Positions 53,801-60,371 of a DNA stretch of 64,000 nt are shown piece by piece. Under the pieces are notes generated by a model. The model had not been told where the DNA came from and did no database searches. It saw only the letters and a list, made by a program, of their open reading frames with translations. The stretch comes from Pedobacter gandavensis (GTDB lineage: Bacteria; Bacteroidota; Bacteroidia; Sphingobacteriales; Sphingobacteriaceae). Each line of letters begins with the position of its first letter. Position 1 is the stretch's first letter. Location: positions 62,001 through 126,000 of the forward strand of contig NZ_WNXC01000004.1 of the NCBI RefSeq assembly GCF_014172405.1. Reading direction: 5' to 3'. The position numbers and the translations under genes were made by a program.

Positions 53801-55789
53801 ACTTTTACAGTTTAATGAAGGAATTACTCCTGCTATCGATACCGTTACAGGAATCCGATTTGCACTTGGGCAACCAGCAACACCTAATACGCCGACAAAA
53901 TAGGTAGTCGGACTGGTTAAAGCAGGTGTAGTGAAGCTAGATCCTGTAGTCAGTGGTACACCTCCGGATGAAGCAGCATACCAGTTGATGGTGCTTCCTG
54001 TTGTTGCAGTAGCGGTAAGTGTTGCTGTTTGCCCACTGGTTATGGTCACATTATCCACAGAAACTTGTGCATCTGCTGGAATTCCATTTACCGTAATTGT
54101 GACTGGTGTGCGGCTTGCACTAAGGCAAGCCCCGCGCACACCCTCCACATAATAAGTTGTATTTTCTGTTAAAGCACCTGTAGTAATTGTGCTGCCCGTG
54201 AATACGGGAGCTCCACCATTAGAAGCGGTATACCAATTGTAAACTACGCCGCTTTCTGCATTAGTTACTGTAAGAATCCCTGCTGATCCGGAACATATTG
54301 GATTGGCAGTGACAACAGGTAAAACAGGAATCGCAGTAACCGTTACTGTTGCACTATCCAAGTCTGACTCAGTCGAACATCCGGTTGTATTTGCAGAAAC
54401 GTAATACATATAAGCTCCAGGATTTAGTCCTGTTTCTGTAAATGCACCTGTGGTACTGGTGCTGATCTTTGTTTTTGAGGTACCGCTTTTACGGTACCAA
54501 TTATAACTGAGGCCATTAACCGGGGTACTCACACTTAAGTTCACCGTATTTCCGCATATACCAGCTAAGGCGCCGGCGGTTTTCCCGGCAAACGTTGGTT
54601 TTGCCACCGTAATTTGTGCTTCATGAATGTTTAGACCACCCCCTACAAGGTTTCCTCCGAGAGAAACACCATTGGTAAGGCTAACCTGAATACGATCAAA
54701 AGCCCCACCTGGGGTATAAAAAACAGGAAAAACTGCTTTTCTTGAAAGTAATCCCAATAAATCAAGACCGCCAAGCAGTGAATTTGCAGCTACAGCGGGT
54801 CCAACCGCCGTGTTTCCGTTAAAGGCTTGAAGTTTGATCTCATTAAATACATTGACGGTCAATATGCTTGACGGAATGGAAAGCCAGACTTTCGCTACCG
54901 CATCTGAAGCGGATGGTTCCCCAAAGAAAATGGTTTGAGAAATCGTTGCGCCAACCCCCACCAATCCAACCTGAAGTTGAGAAAAAGTATTGATGTTATT
55001 ATCTGCTGCTGCTGTAGGATTTGTAGCCAAGGGGGTCAAGCTGACATTTATTCCAGCGCTTTCTCCAACACTGGCAAAGGAACCAGAGCCACAGCTTGCA
55101 CCTCCAGGGATGGTAAAAGCATTATATACCTTCATGCTGGTAGAGCCATCTGCAATATCCAATAGTTTTATCTCGACACTTAGTCTAATTCGTACTGAAT
55201 TATATTCATCACTTGAGGTGATCGCAAAGTAATTATTTCCTTGGGGATCCTGAACGATGGTAGTCATCACATTTGCAGCAGGTATTATAGTTCCAGTGCC
55301 ACCGGCTGTTGCACCGGAATATGCTTCCAGCTTTACGGTCTCATTTTTAAGTAATCCGGTCAAATTAGTGACTAGATTTAATATACTCAGATTCAGTCCG
55401 GCAGTGGTGAGTGGATCAAAGCGTATATATGTTGTTTTTCCCGCACCTACTGGTTGTGGAAATTTTAGTTGTAACCACGCTTCTCCAACAGTACCTGTGA
55501 GGGCCGCCGCTGTATAATTACAAGTTAATGTTGCAAAAGACGTATTATCTCCAATTGCAGCGTTTCCTGGACCTAGTACCGAACCTCCGGCCGCGTCAGG
55601 CCGGGGGGGCCGTTCTCCCAGACCGATCACGGCAGTAGTTAATCCCGTGGAAGGAGCAATCGTTGCATAATTTCTGGTTTGGCCATACGATTTAAAATTA
55701 TTTAACGTTAGTAATAAACAACTTATAAGAATAAAATTTATTACCTTTAAGTTTCTAGGCATTCCCGGGAGGGTAGATGTAGATTTCAT
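44870..55789 (-). CDS. Giant modular T9SS type B adhesin (SprB-like by context)
   Basis: A 3639-residue surface protein with signal peptide (about 1-37, ending SYGQ). By eye it has six divergent copies of an unassigned module of about 140-190 residues (about 38-225, 255-394, 658-810, 1497-1650, 1909-2065, 2329-2485) with a core like VYQRLNF, D-S/T-V-R-L, NG and YD-R/Q-V-E-L-R. Between them are Ig-like domains of the YNWY/TTYYVEA type, each with a Cys pair. Five He_PIG-like repeats lie at about 893-1331 and six tandem Ig-like repeats of about 90 residues at about 2653-3196. A fibronectin type III domain lies at about 3455-3543. The C-terminus (FIPNTFTPNNDGKNDLLFVY to TITLLR) is the gliding-motility/T9SS type B sorting domain. 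A C7 run lies at codon 61. First gene of the operon with SprF- and PorE-like genes. Confidence 0.94.
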   Translation of the reverse strand: MKSTSTLPGMPRNLKVINFILISCLLLTLNNFKSYGQTRNYATIAPSTGLTTAVIGLGERPPRPDAAGGSVLGPGNAAIGDNTSFATLTCNYTAAALTGTVGEAWLQLKFPQPVGAGKTTYIRFDPLTTAGLNLSILNLVTNLTGLLKNETVKLEAYSGATAGGTGTIIPAANVMTTIVQDPQGNNYFAITSSDEYNSVRIRLSVEIKLLDIADGSTSMKVYNAFTIPGGASCGSGSFASVGESAGINVSLTPLATNPTAAADNNINTFSQLQVGLVGVGATISQTIFFGEPSASDAVAKVWLSIPSSILTVNVFNEIKLQAFNGNTAVGPAVAANSLLGGLDLLGLLSRKAVFPVFYTPGGAFDRIQVSLTNGVSLGGNLVGGGLNIHEAQITVAKPTFAGKTAGALAGICGNTVNLSVSTPVNGLSYNWYRKSGTSKTKISTSTTGAFTETGLNPGAYMYYVSANTTGCSTESDLDSATVTVTAIPVLPVVTANPICSGSAGILTVTNAESGVVYNWYTASNGGAPVFTGSTITTGALTENTTYYVEGVRGACLSASRTPVTITVNGIPADAQVSVDNVTITSGQTATLTATATTGSTINWYAASSGGVPLTTGSSFTTPALTSPTTYFVGVLGVAGCPSANRIPVTVSIAGVIPSLNCKSPNAQTNGVDGLLCLLCGVTNPTNAIDADPATFSTIRVNVGVAAGAYQRLIFPAAGVATDSIRLILGTPGGLADLAVLGGITVNVMNGNTIVSTYQLSSGLINLQLLQDKTARATIPAGAIYDRVELRGNGVVQALTTLNVYSAEVIYPNPVIASTGQNICSGAVTTLTATPAAGTTLNWFANATGGASLASGNTYSPTGLTTTTIYYVEVSKAGCANTDRVPVTVTVNPAIVFATTTLNNATAASLYSKQITAATGGTPVFSYSLAPDGNLPAGLSLSTTGLISGTPTANATTDYNFSIIAKDSKGCIATTAFNLTLTSALTLPSATLPNGVVTVVYPNQPLPVATGGTGPYTYVATNTPPGLTFNTSTPGISGTPTQAGTYPLKVTVTDINGNTITQTYTIVVKELLVLPPASLANGTVGINYPAQKIPEATGGTGPYTYTATGLAPGHDFNISTREITGIPTTAGSYAVLVTVTDAEGKTASNTYPVNVGPALVLPPATLADGNVGVAYTPQTIPAATGGTSPYTYTASNLPLDLTFDPITRVISGTPAQSGLYSVLVTVTDNMGTKATNTYSLRVIGALSLPSAALADGTVGTAYPAVVLPSVTGGTGPYTYTSANVPAGLTFDPATNTLSGTPTIGGTFTFQITAKDAANNTTTTDYVIKVKVADPVLASTGACSGTTATLSATNSLPGITYNWYAATGNTPIFTGNSFTTPALTANTTYYVEAVSGTAVSNRISVIVTVRPTPALAVVTGNQIISAGQTATLVATADAGNTISWFSTPTGGSALSTGASFTTPTLTADATYYIETQNTSGCVSATRVPVLVTVTPLPTNANCNAATGQQTAIDGICLLCGITNAGGSTDGDPATFSSIHLTVGLGATGYQRLIFANPGNAADSIRLDLGFPVGLADVGVLSAATVTVFNGTTIVSTYPLNSTLINLSLLNPNRLLATVPAGGVYDRIEIRFGALVSALSTLDIYGATVIYPNPTVAAAGQTTCAGSSTTLTATANGDTNLKWYATANSGTVLASGPTFTTPILNATTTYYIEVSRGTCANLQRIPVTVTITPAPTEPVLATELPVCYGSTASLTVNNVVPGLNYNWYTAATGGASVFSGATFVTPALTASTTYYVEANSPGCGSSTRTAVPVTVNPIVNLPQVTASATTVNAGQTVILNISPVIADVTYNWYTDLNGTSPVYSGPTYITPPLLVNTTYYVEAKSNLTGCLSSSRVQVTINVNNGGNPNPVPCEAAISETNGVIGVALLSGVFNPQLAFDNDTQTGSSLLMPVGALGAYVYQRLNFGSISTVGDTVKVLLNTPGKLLSLGLLSNIQVGTYNGATSNNDAVEISNNLVSLQLLSNDTQALLTFVPTVPFDQVEVRLNSGLAGVLSSVNLNYAQRVMVAPILTVQNPTACANQALTLSVLNPNPSLSYKWYDATGATVLSTGPSFSPTVTANTIFYVSANTATCTSYKTKVSVTVTSIPDAPTLLAANVETCSGSDVVLTVKDPINGVTYRWYDSNNVLQAGKDGPTFTIQNVTVNATYSVEAFISSCNLISATKTTATIVVGNLSNPVVLPESVTVSSGAPAVLTATSSTAGAIFKWYTTIDAVDPFFTGAILQVPGVVNSGAANLVTNYYVTAELPGGCASVSRSMATVTVLPAGPAVDAPCEFASVQVNSGVDGVAVLTGVFNPENAVDNSATTASSLVMPVGALGASVYQTVGFTSLSNIGDTVRVRVTTPGKLLNLALLSSVELTTYNNLVSNNDMLTVSNPLITLQVLSNDSEGIISFVPARQFDAVELRLKSGLAAVLSTIDLNYVQRVQIAPKVASATVSACVSTGAVLSVLNPNPDYIYKWYIGTATTAAATGPNYSTASNLTVGAYDYYVSVTRNNCESAKTKVTVTVLAAPDAPVAVIGNPTTVCPNAPATTLAVTAVAGVTYNWYDALTGGNLLAANTSTYTTTANLSVGEHNFFVEAVNANSCVSTTARTKITLTVNPSATAADITVAGADLPLCNNNTATLTANSTTVDNPVFNWYSDETLSTLVFTGPIFKPVLTASTIFYVTVSGDNKCANNAANAKIISIVVNPPAIASDINVSGAGTLFCAGSKASLLASSPNVVKPVFTWYSNAALTDLLFTGPLYEPVVTASTTFFVSVSGDNKCPNLPGTGKAVAITVNTPATAADITVTGNGSPFCAGTKAGLSASSNTVDNPQFVWYSNAALTVEVFRGAFYEPIVTASTTFYVTVSGTNKCSNNVGNAQTVAIVVNAPGTPADISIAGVNTNYCKGSTASLKASSATVDTPIFTWYNDVNLTDVAFSGPVFEPVLSATTTYYVTVRGVNRCENGIAGAKIVTIVVNPTGLASDINVAGNNTPFCVGTKALLTATADQVSSPVFTWYSDAALTVVASNGPVFEPVVTSTTTYYVTVSGSNRCQNALGDAKIVTLIVNPPATALDLIVSGAEAPVCEGTSVKLTAANTTITSPVFTWYTDAALTNAVFTGPILEKVFTNTTTYYVTVKGANKCENLPGTAKEVIVTVNALPEVPVIVNGGSLGICAGENTTLSVQSPRTGTTYQWYDAATGGTLLGSGSSLPTGALILTKDYYLLATNTSGCGSSAGRVKVTVTVNVKPDVPSVVSAAVTACSGTKAVLSIANPVAGITYNWYNTATAGTALGTGVDFTTGPINATSTFYAEAVTATCVSTSRTMVVVSVSALPTAPASVSGATDPLCSSNTAILTVNSPDPTLTYRWYSVETGGTHIIEGTSFTTPGLTATTTYYVGSVNPATGCVSSSRTTVTLTILPKLAAPMVALQSATATSITFMWAAVTGARGYEVSVDGGTTWLTPSSGTTGMTHIIQGLKPDQDAAIKVRAIGQLACQMSDATTFSSKADNPAGNQIFIPNTFTPNNDGKNDLLFVYGNTIARMKLRIYNQWGQFLFESNNIQNGWDGTYKGEIQPNGVYVYQFEAELKDGSKTTKKGTITLLR
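46200..47830 (-). repeat. Six tandem Ig-like repeats in the giant adhesin gene
   Basis: Six consecutive units of about 270 bases encode about 90 residues each. Each has a core such as FTWYSDAALT, a GP-x-x-E/KPV step, TTYYVTVSG-x-NKC, and a closing V-N-P-P/A. Copies differ by many substitutions, so the duplication is old or under diversifying pressure. The rest of the gene holds shorter Ig units of about 75-80 residues. Confidence 0.85.
51795..53110 (-). repeat. Five He_PIG-like repeats in the giant adhesin gene
   Basis: Five units of about 88 residues, each with LP-x-A-T/S-L-x-x-G-T-V-G-x-x-Y, ATGGTGPYTYTA, LTFDP/LSGTP and VTVTD-x-x-G. This is the putative-Ig (cadherin-like) pattern. Bounds are approximate. 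Confidence 0.85.
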
Positions 55790-56090
55790 AGGAGCGGAAT
55801 TGGTACGACTTAATTATACTTTAGTGCAATTTTAGTCATACCTGAGCTCCTAAGACCTGTTCGAATTGTTCATTTAAGCAAAGCGAAATGAATCCCTTGT
55901 TCATTTTGTTCATTTTGCTGTGCATTAAATTTCCTCCTAAAGCAAAAACACGTATAAAAACCTAATCAACAGGTATTTATACCATAATGGTGTATTTTAT
56001 TCCTTTTTTACTTGATCTACAGCTGTTCATTTTTGTGCTGAAAGCATTATATTCGTTTAGTTCAAGAAATTAACGCCACTCAGCCTACTT
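55790..56090. promoter_or_regulatory. Divergent promoter region with repeated TTGTTCATTT elements
   Basis: 301 bases between the giant adhesin and the STAND NTPase. TTGTTCATTT occurs at 55866-55875, 55897-55906 and 55906-55915, with a near copy CTGTTCATTT at 56023-56032 and an inverted core AAATGAA at 55886-55892. Spacing of the first two is 31 bases, near three helical turns. They look like binding sites for a regulator of one or both genes. I found no coding frame and no convincing -33/-7 pair. Confidence 0.5.
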
Positions 56091-58613
56091 ATGGAGGATA
56101 TATTTACCCTAAATGAAGTGAAGAGTCTCATCTTGTTAAAAACAGGGATTAGAACCATCACTCCTGCTGATTGTAAAAGGATCTCCATTGAAATCAGCAA
56201 AACACTCAATAAAAACGTCAGTGAAACGACAATCAAGCGGTTATTTGGATTTGCTGTTGTCAAACACAATTTTTCAAAATTCACGCTCACGACCCTTGCT
56301 GAATATGTGAACAAAGAAGATGAACGGAATTGGACACCGACCTTAAGTTCCAGTACGCAATCCCAGGTACACACCTGGTCTGACATCCGTTCGCACGCTA
56401 AAAAGATAACCAACTTCACGTTAAAGGGCATTAAAAACAGATCTGGAATTCCTTATGAAATGACCATCAGCAGGAAATTCGCTGAGCATGATTTTGAAGA
56501 TTTCATGAAGAGTGACTATAGTTATACCTGTTTTATTTCACAACCCGGCTATGGCAGAACCATTTTATTAAGCCATTTAGTAGAAAATTTTTTTCAGGCT
56601 GAGACTGCAATACATTTAGATTCAACGGTTTTATTCCTTACAGCGAGTAATATTTTCAATCCAGATCAGCATCACCTCAGCTTCGAAGATCGTCTTAAAA
56701 TACAACTGGGGATTCCACATCAGGAGAGTTTATTAGAACATATCCAAAAAAACCATATCGACAGAGGTAGAAAATTTATAGTGGTTATTGATGGCTTTTC
56801 TGAGGTCATGGTGAAGGGGGATTTAAAAAAACAGATGTTTGAGAACATCATCAGTTTCATTTGTTCGATTGAGCACAATGATGCGATAAAGCTGGTGATG
56901 AGCATGCGCACTACAACCTGGATGAGGTTCTATGATTGCATCAGACATTCCGCATTTTTAAAGTCCAAATGGTTTCCAGGTAATTATTACAATCCAGATG
57001 AAGTGTCAAATGTTCCCCCTTTAACAGGAAAGGAAATAGACCGGATTATTCATATGATCAACAAATCTGATGATCATGAGTTAAATACAAAACTTAAATC
57101 GCAGTTAAAATTCCCATTATACATTCAACTCTATTATCAGCTGAAAGAGGAGGATCCTTATTTCAATTACTCGAGTAGCATTACTTTCCACGAGTTGATT
57201 TCCAGATTCATTCAGGAAAAGATCTATAAATCTAATTACTACACCGAGAAAATTCTGTTCCTTAAAAAAGTAATCCAGCTTACGGAGTACGGAAAGAAGG
57301 CAGATGCTGTGCCTAAAGATTTGTTGATTGCGGAATTATCTGCTTTTAAAAACGCCTATATGGAATTGGTTTCCGAAGGCATTTTAGTGGAGGAAAAGAG
57401 CCAGGATGATTACCAGCCGAGGGAATATGTACGTTTTATCTACCCACATATCTTCGAGTATTTCCTATTTATAGAGTTACTGGAAAAGTTTCATTTACAG
57501 GTCAACTGGACTTTCTTTGAATTTATTCAACGCAATTATGAGAACAATAATGTCCGATTTCACTTGTTGCAATGGACCGTTCGCTTTATCATCAGGATTG
57601 GTGATTTTAGCGCACTAACACATGTATTCGACTTGGATCTCCATCATTTTGAGCGCAATTACCTCATTTTATTTATTGCAGAAAACATTCAATTTCGCGC
57701 CAGGTATAGTCCGGACACCCATAAGTTATTGGCTCAACATAAACTACATGACATTTTGATCAAACAACTGATCAACTTTGATTTCATCGATTCCTGCTAT
57801 AAGGAGGCCATCACAGTATTAGCGGATGTAGCCGACAATGAGGAACAACAGGTGATTTACCAAAGTATATTAGCGATTTTTGATGTCATGAGCATGGATC
57901 AAGACAGCATTGCTTTAAGACTAACAAAGATCGCAGCGATGGATTTAACCGCTTGGTCCATTAATCCTTATGAAGTTTGCTGGTTGATCTACTTAAAACT
58001 CAGTAACCGGGCCGATCTCTCCCACCCGCTGATTCAGGATCTTGAAAAACTACGTTATTCATTTGCAGAAAACAGGGTGGCTATTGACACCAAACAGGGT
58101 ATTTCGTACCTGATGTTGATCTTGCTGAACACTTTCTACGGCACAGATGAAGGCACCATAAAAATTATCCAAGCCATCACAAAACAACATCCCAGGATAT
58201 TTTCCAAAAGATCTCCCTTTCCCATATTTATCATGAATATTTATGGAATCGCTTGTTCTAAACTGAATCCGGGGAAGAAAACAGATCAGATGGAACGTAT
58301 TTTAACTGAAATCCATCGGAACAAATCGAGATTTAAGCTCACAGAATACTCGGAATGTATATTTATGATGATGCAGGCTAATCAATTGCGCTTACGCGGA
58401 GAATTCGTAAAGGCTTATGAATATTCTTATGAAACTCTACAGGTTTTCAAAAGAAATGAACTGAATCTCAACTGCATTATGATCTATGACATCATGATTG
58501 CAATTTTCCAGGACCTGAATGACATGGTCAAAGTGAATGAATATAAATATGAAAGGCTCTGTTTTATGGAGGAAAGAAAAATCCCTCACCGGTTGTTAGT
58601 CACGGTAGGATAA
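56091..58613 (+). CDS. STAND/NACHT-like NTPase with N-terminal helix-turn-helix-like domain
   Basis: An 840-residue cytoplasmic protein. Residues about 8-75 match an N-terminal helical domain seen in many Bacteroidota regulators (CKRISIEISKTLNKNVSETT, then IKRLFGF and TLTTLAEYV), probably DNA-binding. Residues about 125-330 are a P-loop NTPase: Walker A-like CFISQPGYGRTILLSHL with Arg156 in place of the usual Lys, Walker B FIVVIDGFSEV (Asp234) and a sensor-like VMSMRTTTWMRF. The remaining about 500 residues are helical, TPR-like. This fits STAND signal-transduction ATPases. It is divergent from the giant adhesin operon and convergent with the PAS-LuxR gene. A role as its regulator or in phage defence is possible; neither is shown. 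Confidence 0.75.
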   Translation: MEDIFTLNEVKSLILLKTGIRTITPADCKRISIEISKTLNKNVSETTIKRLFGFAVVKHNFSKFTLTTLAEYVNKEDERNWTPTLSSSTQSQVHTWSDIRSHAKKITNFTLKGIKNRSGIPYEMTISRKFAEHDFEDFMKSDYSYTCFISQPGYGRTILLSHLVENFFQAETAIHLDSTVLFLTASNIFNPDQHHLSFEDRLKIQLGIPHQESLLEHIQKNHIDRGRKFIVVIDGFSEVMVKGDLKKQMFENIISFICSIEHNDAIKLVMSMRTTTWMRFYDCIRHSAFLKSKWFPGNYYNPDEVSNVPPLTGKEIDRIIHMINKSDDHELNTKLKSQLKFPLYIQLYYQLKEEDPYFNYSSSITFHELISRFIQEKIYKSNYYTEKILFLKKVIQLTEYGKKADAVPKDLLIAELSAFKNAYMELVSEGILVEEKSQDDYQPREYVRFIYPHIFEYFLFIELLEKFHLQVNWTFFEFIQRNYENNNVRFHLLQWTVRFIIRIGDFSALTHVFDLDLHHFERNYLILFIAENIQFRARYSPDTHKLLAQHKLHDILIKQLINFDFIDSCYKEAITVLADVADNEEQQVIYQSILAIFDVMSMDQDSIALRLTKIAAMDLTAWSINPYEVCWLIYLKLSNRADLSHPLIQDLEKLRYSFAENRVAIDTKQGISYLMLILLNTFYGTDEGTIKIIQAITKQHPRIFSKRSPFPIFIMNIYGIACSKLNPGKKTDQMERILTEIHRNKSRFKLTEYSECIFMMMQANQLRLRGEFVKAYEYSYETLQVFKRNELNLNCIMIYDIMIAIFQDLNDMVKVNEYKYERLCFMEERKIPHRLLVTVG

Positions 58614-58625
58614 ATCCTTTAAATA

Positions 58626-58660
58626 GAAAAGGGCCTGCGCTTCAAGAACAGACCCTTTTC
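58626..58660. terminator. Bidirectional terminator
   Basis: GAAAAGGG(C)CTG pairs with CAG(A)CCCTTTTC (58626-58660) with an 11-base loop. It lies between the convergent STAND NTPase and PAS-LuxR genes, with A and T tracts inside the arms on both sides. Confidence 0.85.
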
Positions 58661-58670
58661 ATCGTACAGG

Positions 58671-59444
58671 TTAGATTAACCCTTCTCTAACACACAAACT
58701 AATCAGTTCAGAGCTGGTTTTTACTCCAGACTTCCTAATGATATTTTTGCGGTGTGAATGCACGGTATGCAAAGAGATAAATAGCGTATCCGCAATCTCT
58801 TCACTTTTATTTCCGAGTGCAATCAGCTTAATAATTTCCATCTCTCTTTTGCTAAACTGCAAATTTAAGGCATGGTTTTCCGAGTCACGATTGACATTTA
58901 CCGGCCATACTTTCTTCGTTCCCTTGGTATCTACCAGGGAAGGAATGTAATTGTTTACAGAGGTAATGTGGTTTACATTCGTATGAATATGTAGCACCTG
59001 AGCAATTCGACCTGAATCATCTTTAGAAAGATAGACAGATTCGTTATGAAATAATTCATAACTCCCATCTGCCAGTTTAAATCTAAGGCAATAGGAGGTT
59101 TTATAATAGCTTTTGATACTTTCTTTGTTCATTTGATCAAGCATGAAGCGCACACTTGCTGATTCGGTTTGGGCCACATAGTTGACATCCTCAGGATGAA
59201 TGCGACCTAAAATATCATCAACAGTGGCTGTTGCCGGGTCCAGGCCTAACACATCAGCTATACCAGGGTCTACATATTTGATTTTTTTATCGCAAAAATC
59301 TACTACATAGTAAAAGTTCCCCGAGCTAAGAAATGAGGGCAAAAACTGATCTAAATTCACTTCAGGCAAGGCTATAGTCGAACGTGTATAAAAATCACTA
59401 TACCTGTTCCAGGTATCGTATATGACGTTGTTATTAGATTCCAT
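58671..59444 (-). CDS. PAS-LuxR transcriptional regulator
   Basis: A 257-residue regulator. Residues about 45-155 are a PAS domain of the PAS_3 type (YVVDFCDKKIKYVDPGIADV, then GRIHPEDVNYV and the FHNESVYLSKDDSGRIAQVL strand). Residues about 195-255 are a LuxR/GerE DNA-binding domain (FSKREMEIIKLIALGNKSEE, IADTLFISLHTVHSHRKNI). Such regulators sense a small ligand or redox state; no receiver domain is present. It is convergent with the STAND gene, and upstream lies a 927-base noncoding region. It could control the adhesin or the polysaccharide genes; no direct evidence. Confidence 0.9.
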   Translation of the reverse strand: MESNNNVIYDTWNRYSDFYTRSTIALPEVNLDQFLPSFLSSGNFYYVVDFCDKKIKYVDPGIADVLGLDPATATVDDILGRIHPEDVNYVAQTESASVRFMLDQMNKESIKSYYKTSYCLRFKLADGSYELFHNESVYLSKDDSGRIAQVLHIHTNVNHITSVNNYIPSLVDTKGTKKVWPVNVNRDSENHALNLQFSKREMEIIKLIALGNKSEEIADTLFISLHTVHSHRKNIIRKSGVKTSSELISLCVREGLI

Positions 59445-60371
59445 AAGGTTAATTAAATAGATTAAAAAAATAAAAAAGCGTGTTCTTTACCTTTTTTAAA
59501 AGTGTAAAATGAGTAGATGAGGAGGTTAATATGAGGTTAACCCCTGGCCGCTACCAGATACAATTATTCATTAACAGATTGACCTCTAAAGCTTGACTTT
59601 CGTGTGGTAGATTGATTTCGCTGACGACTCGTGAAGCGAAAGAATTAAGAGAAATTTTTAACATTGTAAATAGGGATTAGATTAATAATTATGGATTGAT
59701 TAGATTCATATTTAAAAGGATATAACTCATGTTTTTCTTGACTGCATCATCTTTTTCCAAATCAAAAACTATCATTTCCTTCTGAAAGACCAAAAAAACA
59801 GGCTACCTGATCGTTTGGTATCAATAAAGTGACAATTGAAAAACGATACAAATGAAAGATTATTGCTTTTCTTGAAGAGCAATATAGATTTGAAGGGATT
59901 AAACTAAAGATGAGCATCGGCATAAAAAACGAGTTATGTTAATTTTAAAGAAATTCAAATGATTCACAACACTTAAGAATAAAATACTCCTAAGAGATTG
60001 AACTTCTAAAAACCTTTTAACCGCAAAAATTAATCCAAGTACCCAAAAAAAGCATCCCTATAACTAGTGATTTTATTGAACATGAATTCAATAAATGGAT
60101 TACACATAGTTAAAAGGATGCTTTTATAATTATTTATGAAAAGTCTGAAGGATCAAATATGCAGGAATGTGATATTTCTTCAAAATGACAATTTTCAAGA
60201 CCCTATTATTGTACTAAATAGACACAAAACCGTCACAAAATCCAGAAACCAACACACAAACACAAGATAGTGATATTCAAAAAAGTCATTAGAGAAAATA
60301 CGATTAAAAATATTATAAACTATCCTGAAAAAAAGAAAACAAAATAGTTAAATAAAATACACTGTATTTCT
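59445..60371. other. Long noncoding region, 927 bases
   Basis: Very AT-rich. Near the PAS-LuxR gene it carries a direct repeat GAGGTTAA (59523-59530 and 59533-59540) ending in the palindrome GGTTAACC. Behind a GGAGG at 59521 an ATG opens a 21-codon frame (59531-59596). At 60048-60125 lies a large compound hairpin that acts as the likely rfbA terminator. A 44-codon frame at 60136-60270 has no recognisable content. No gene is called; a small RNA is possible. Confidence 0.5.
60045..60125 (-). terminator. Large compound terminator hairpin after rfbA
   Basis: Three nested stems: AAAAGCATCC (60048-60057) with GGATGCTTTT (60116-60125), TAACTA (60061-60066) with TAGTTA (60107-60112), and TTTATTGAA (60072-60080) with TTCAATAAA (60087-60095), loop CATGAA. 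On the minus strand it ends in seven T. It sits 247 bases beyond the rfbA stop codon and is much larger than the other terminators here. Confidence 0.65.

Noticed and set aside
60136..60270. 44-codon frame in the noncoding region
   Set aside because: No likely start signal, no family and no composition above background; kept only as part of the spacer description.
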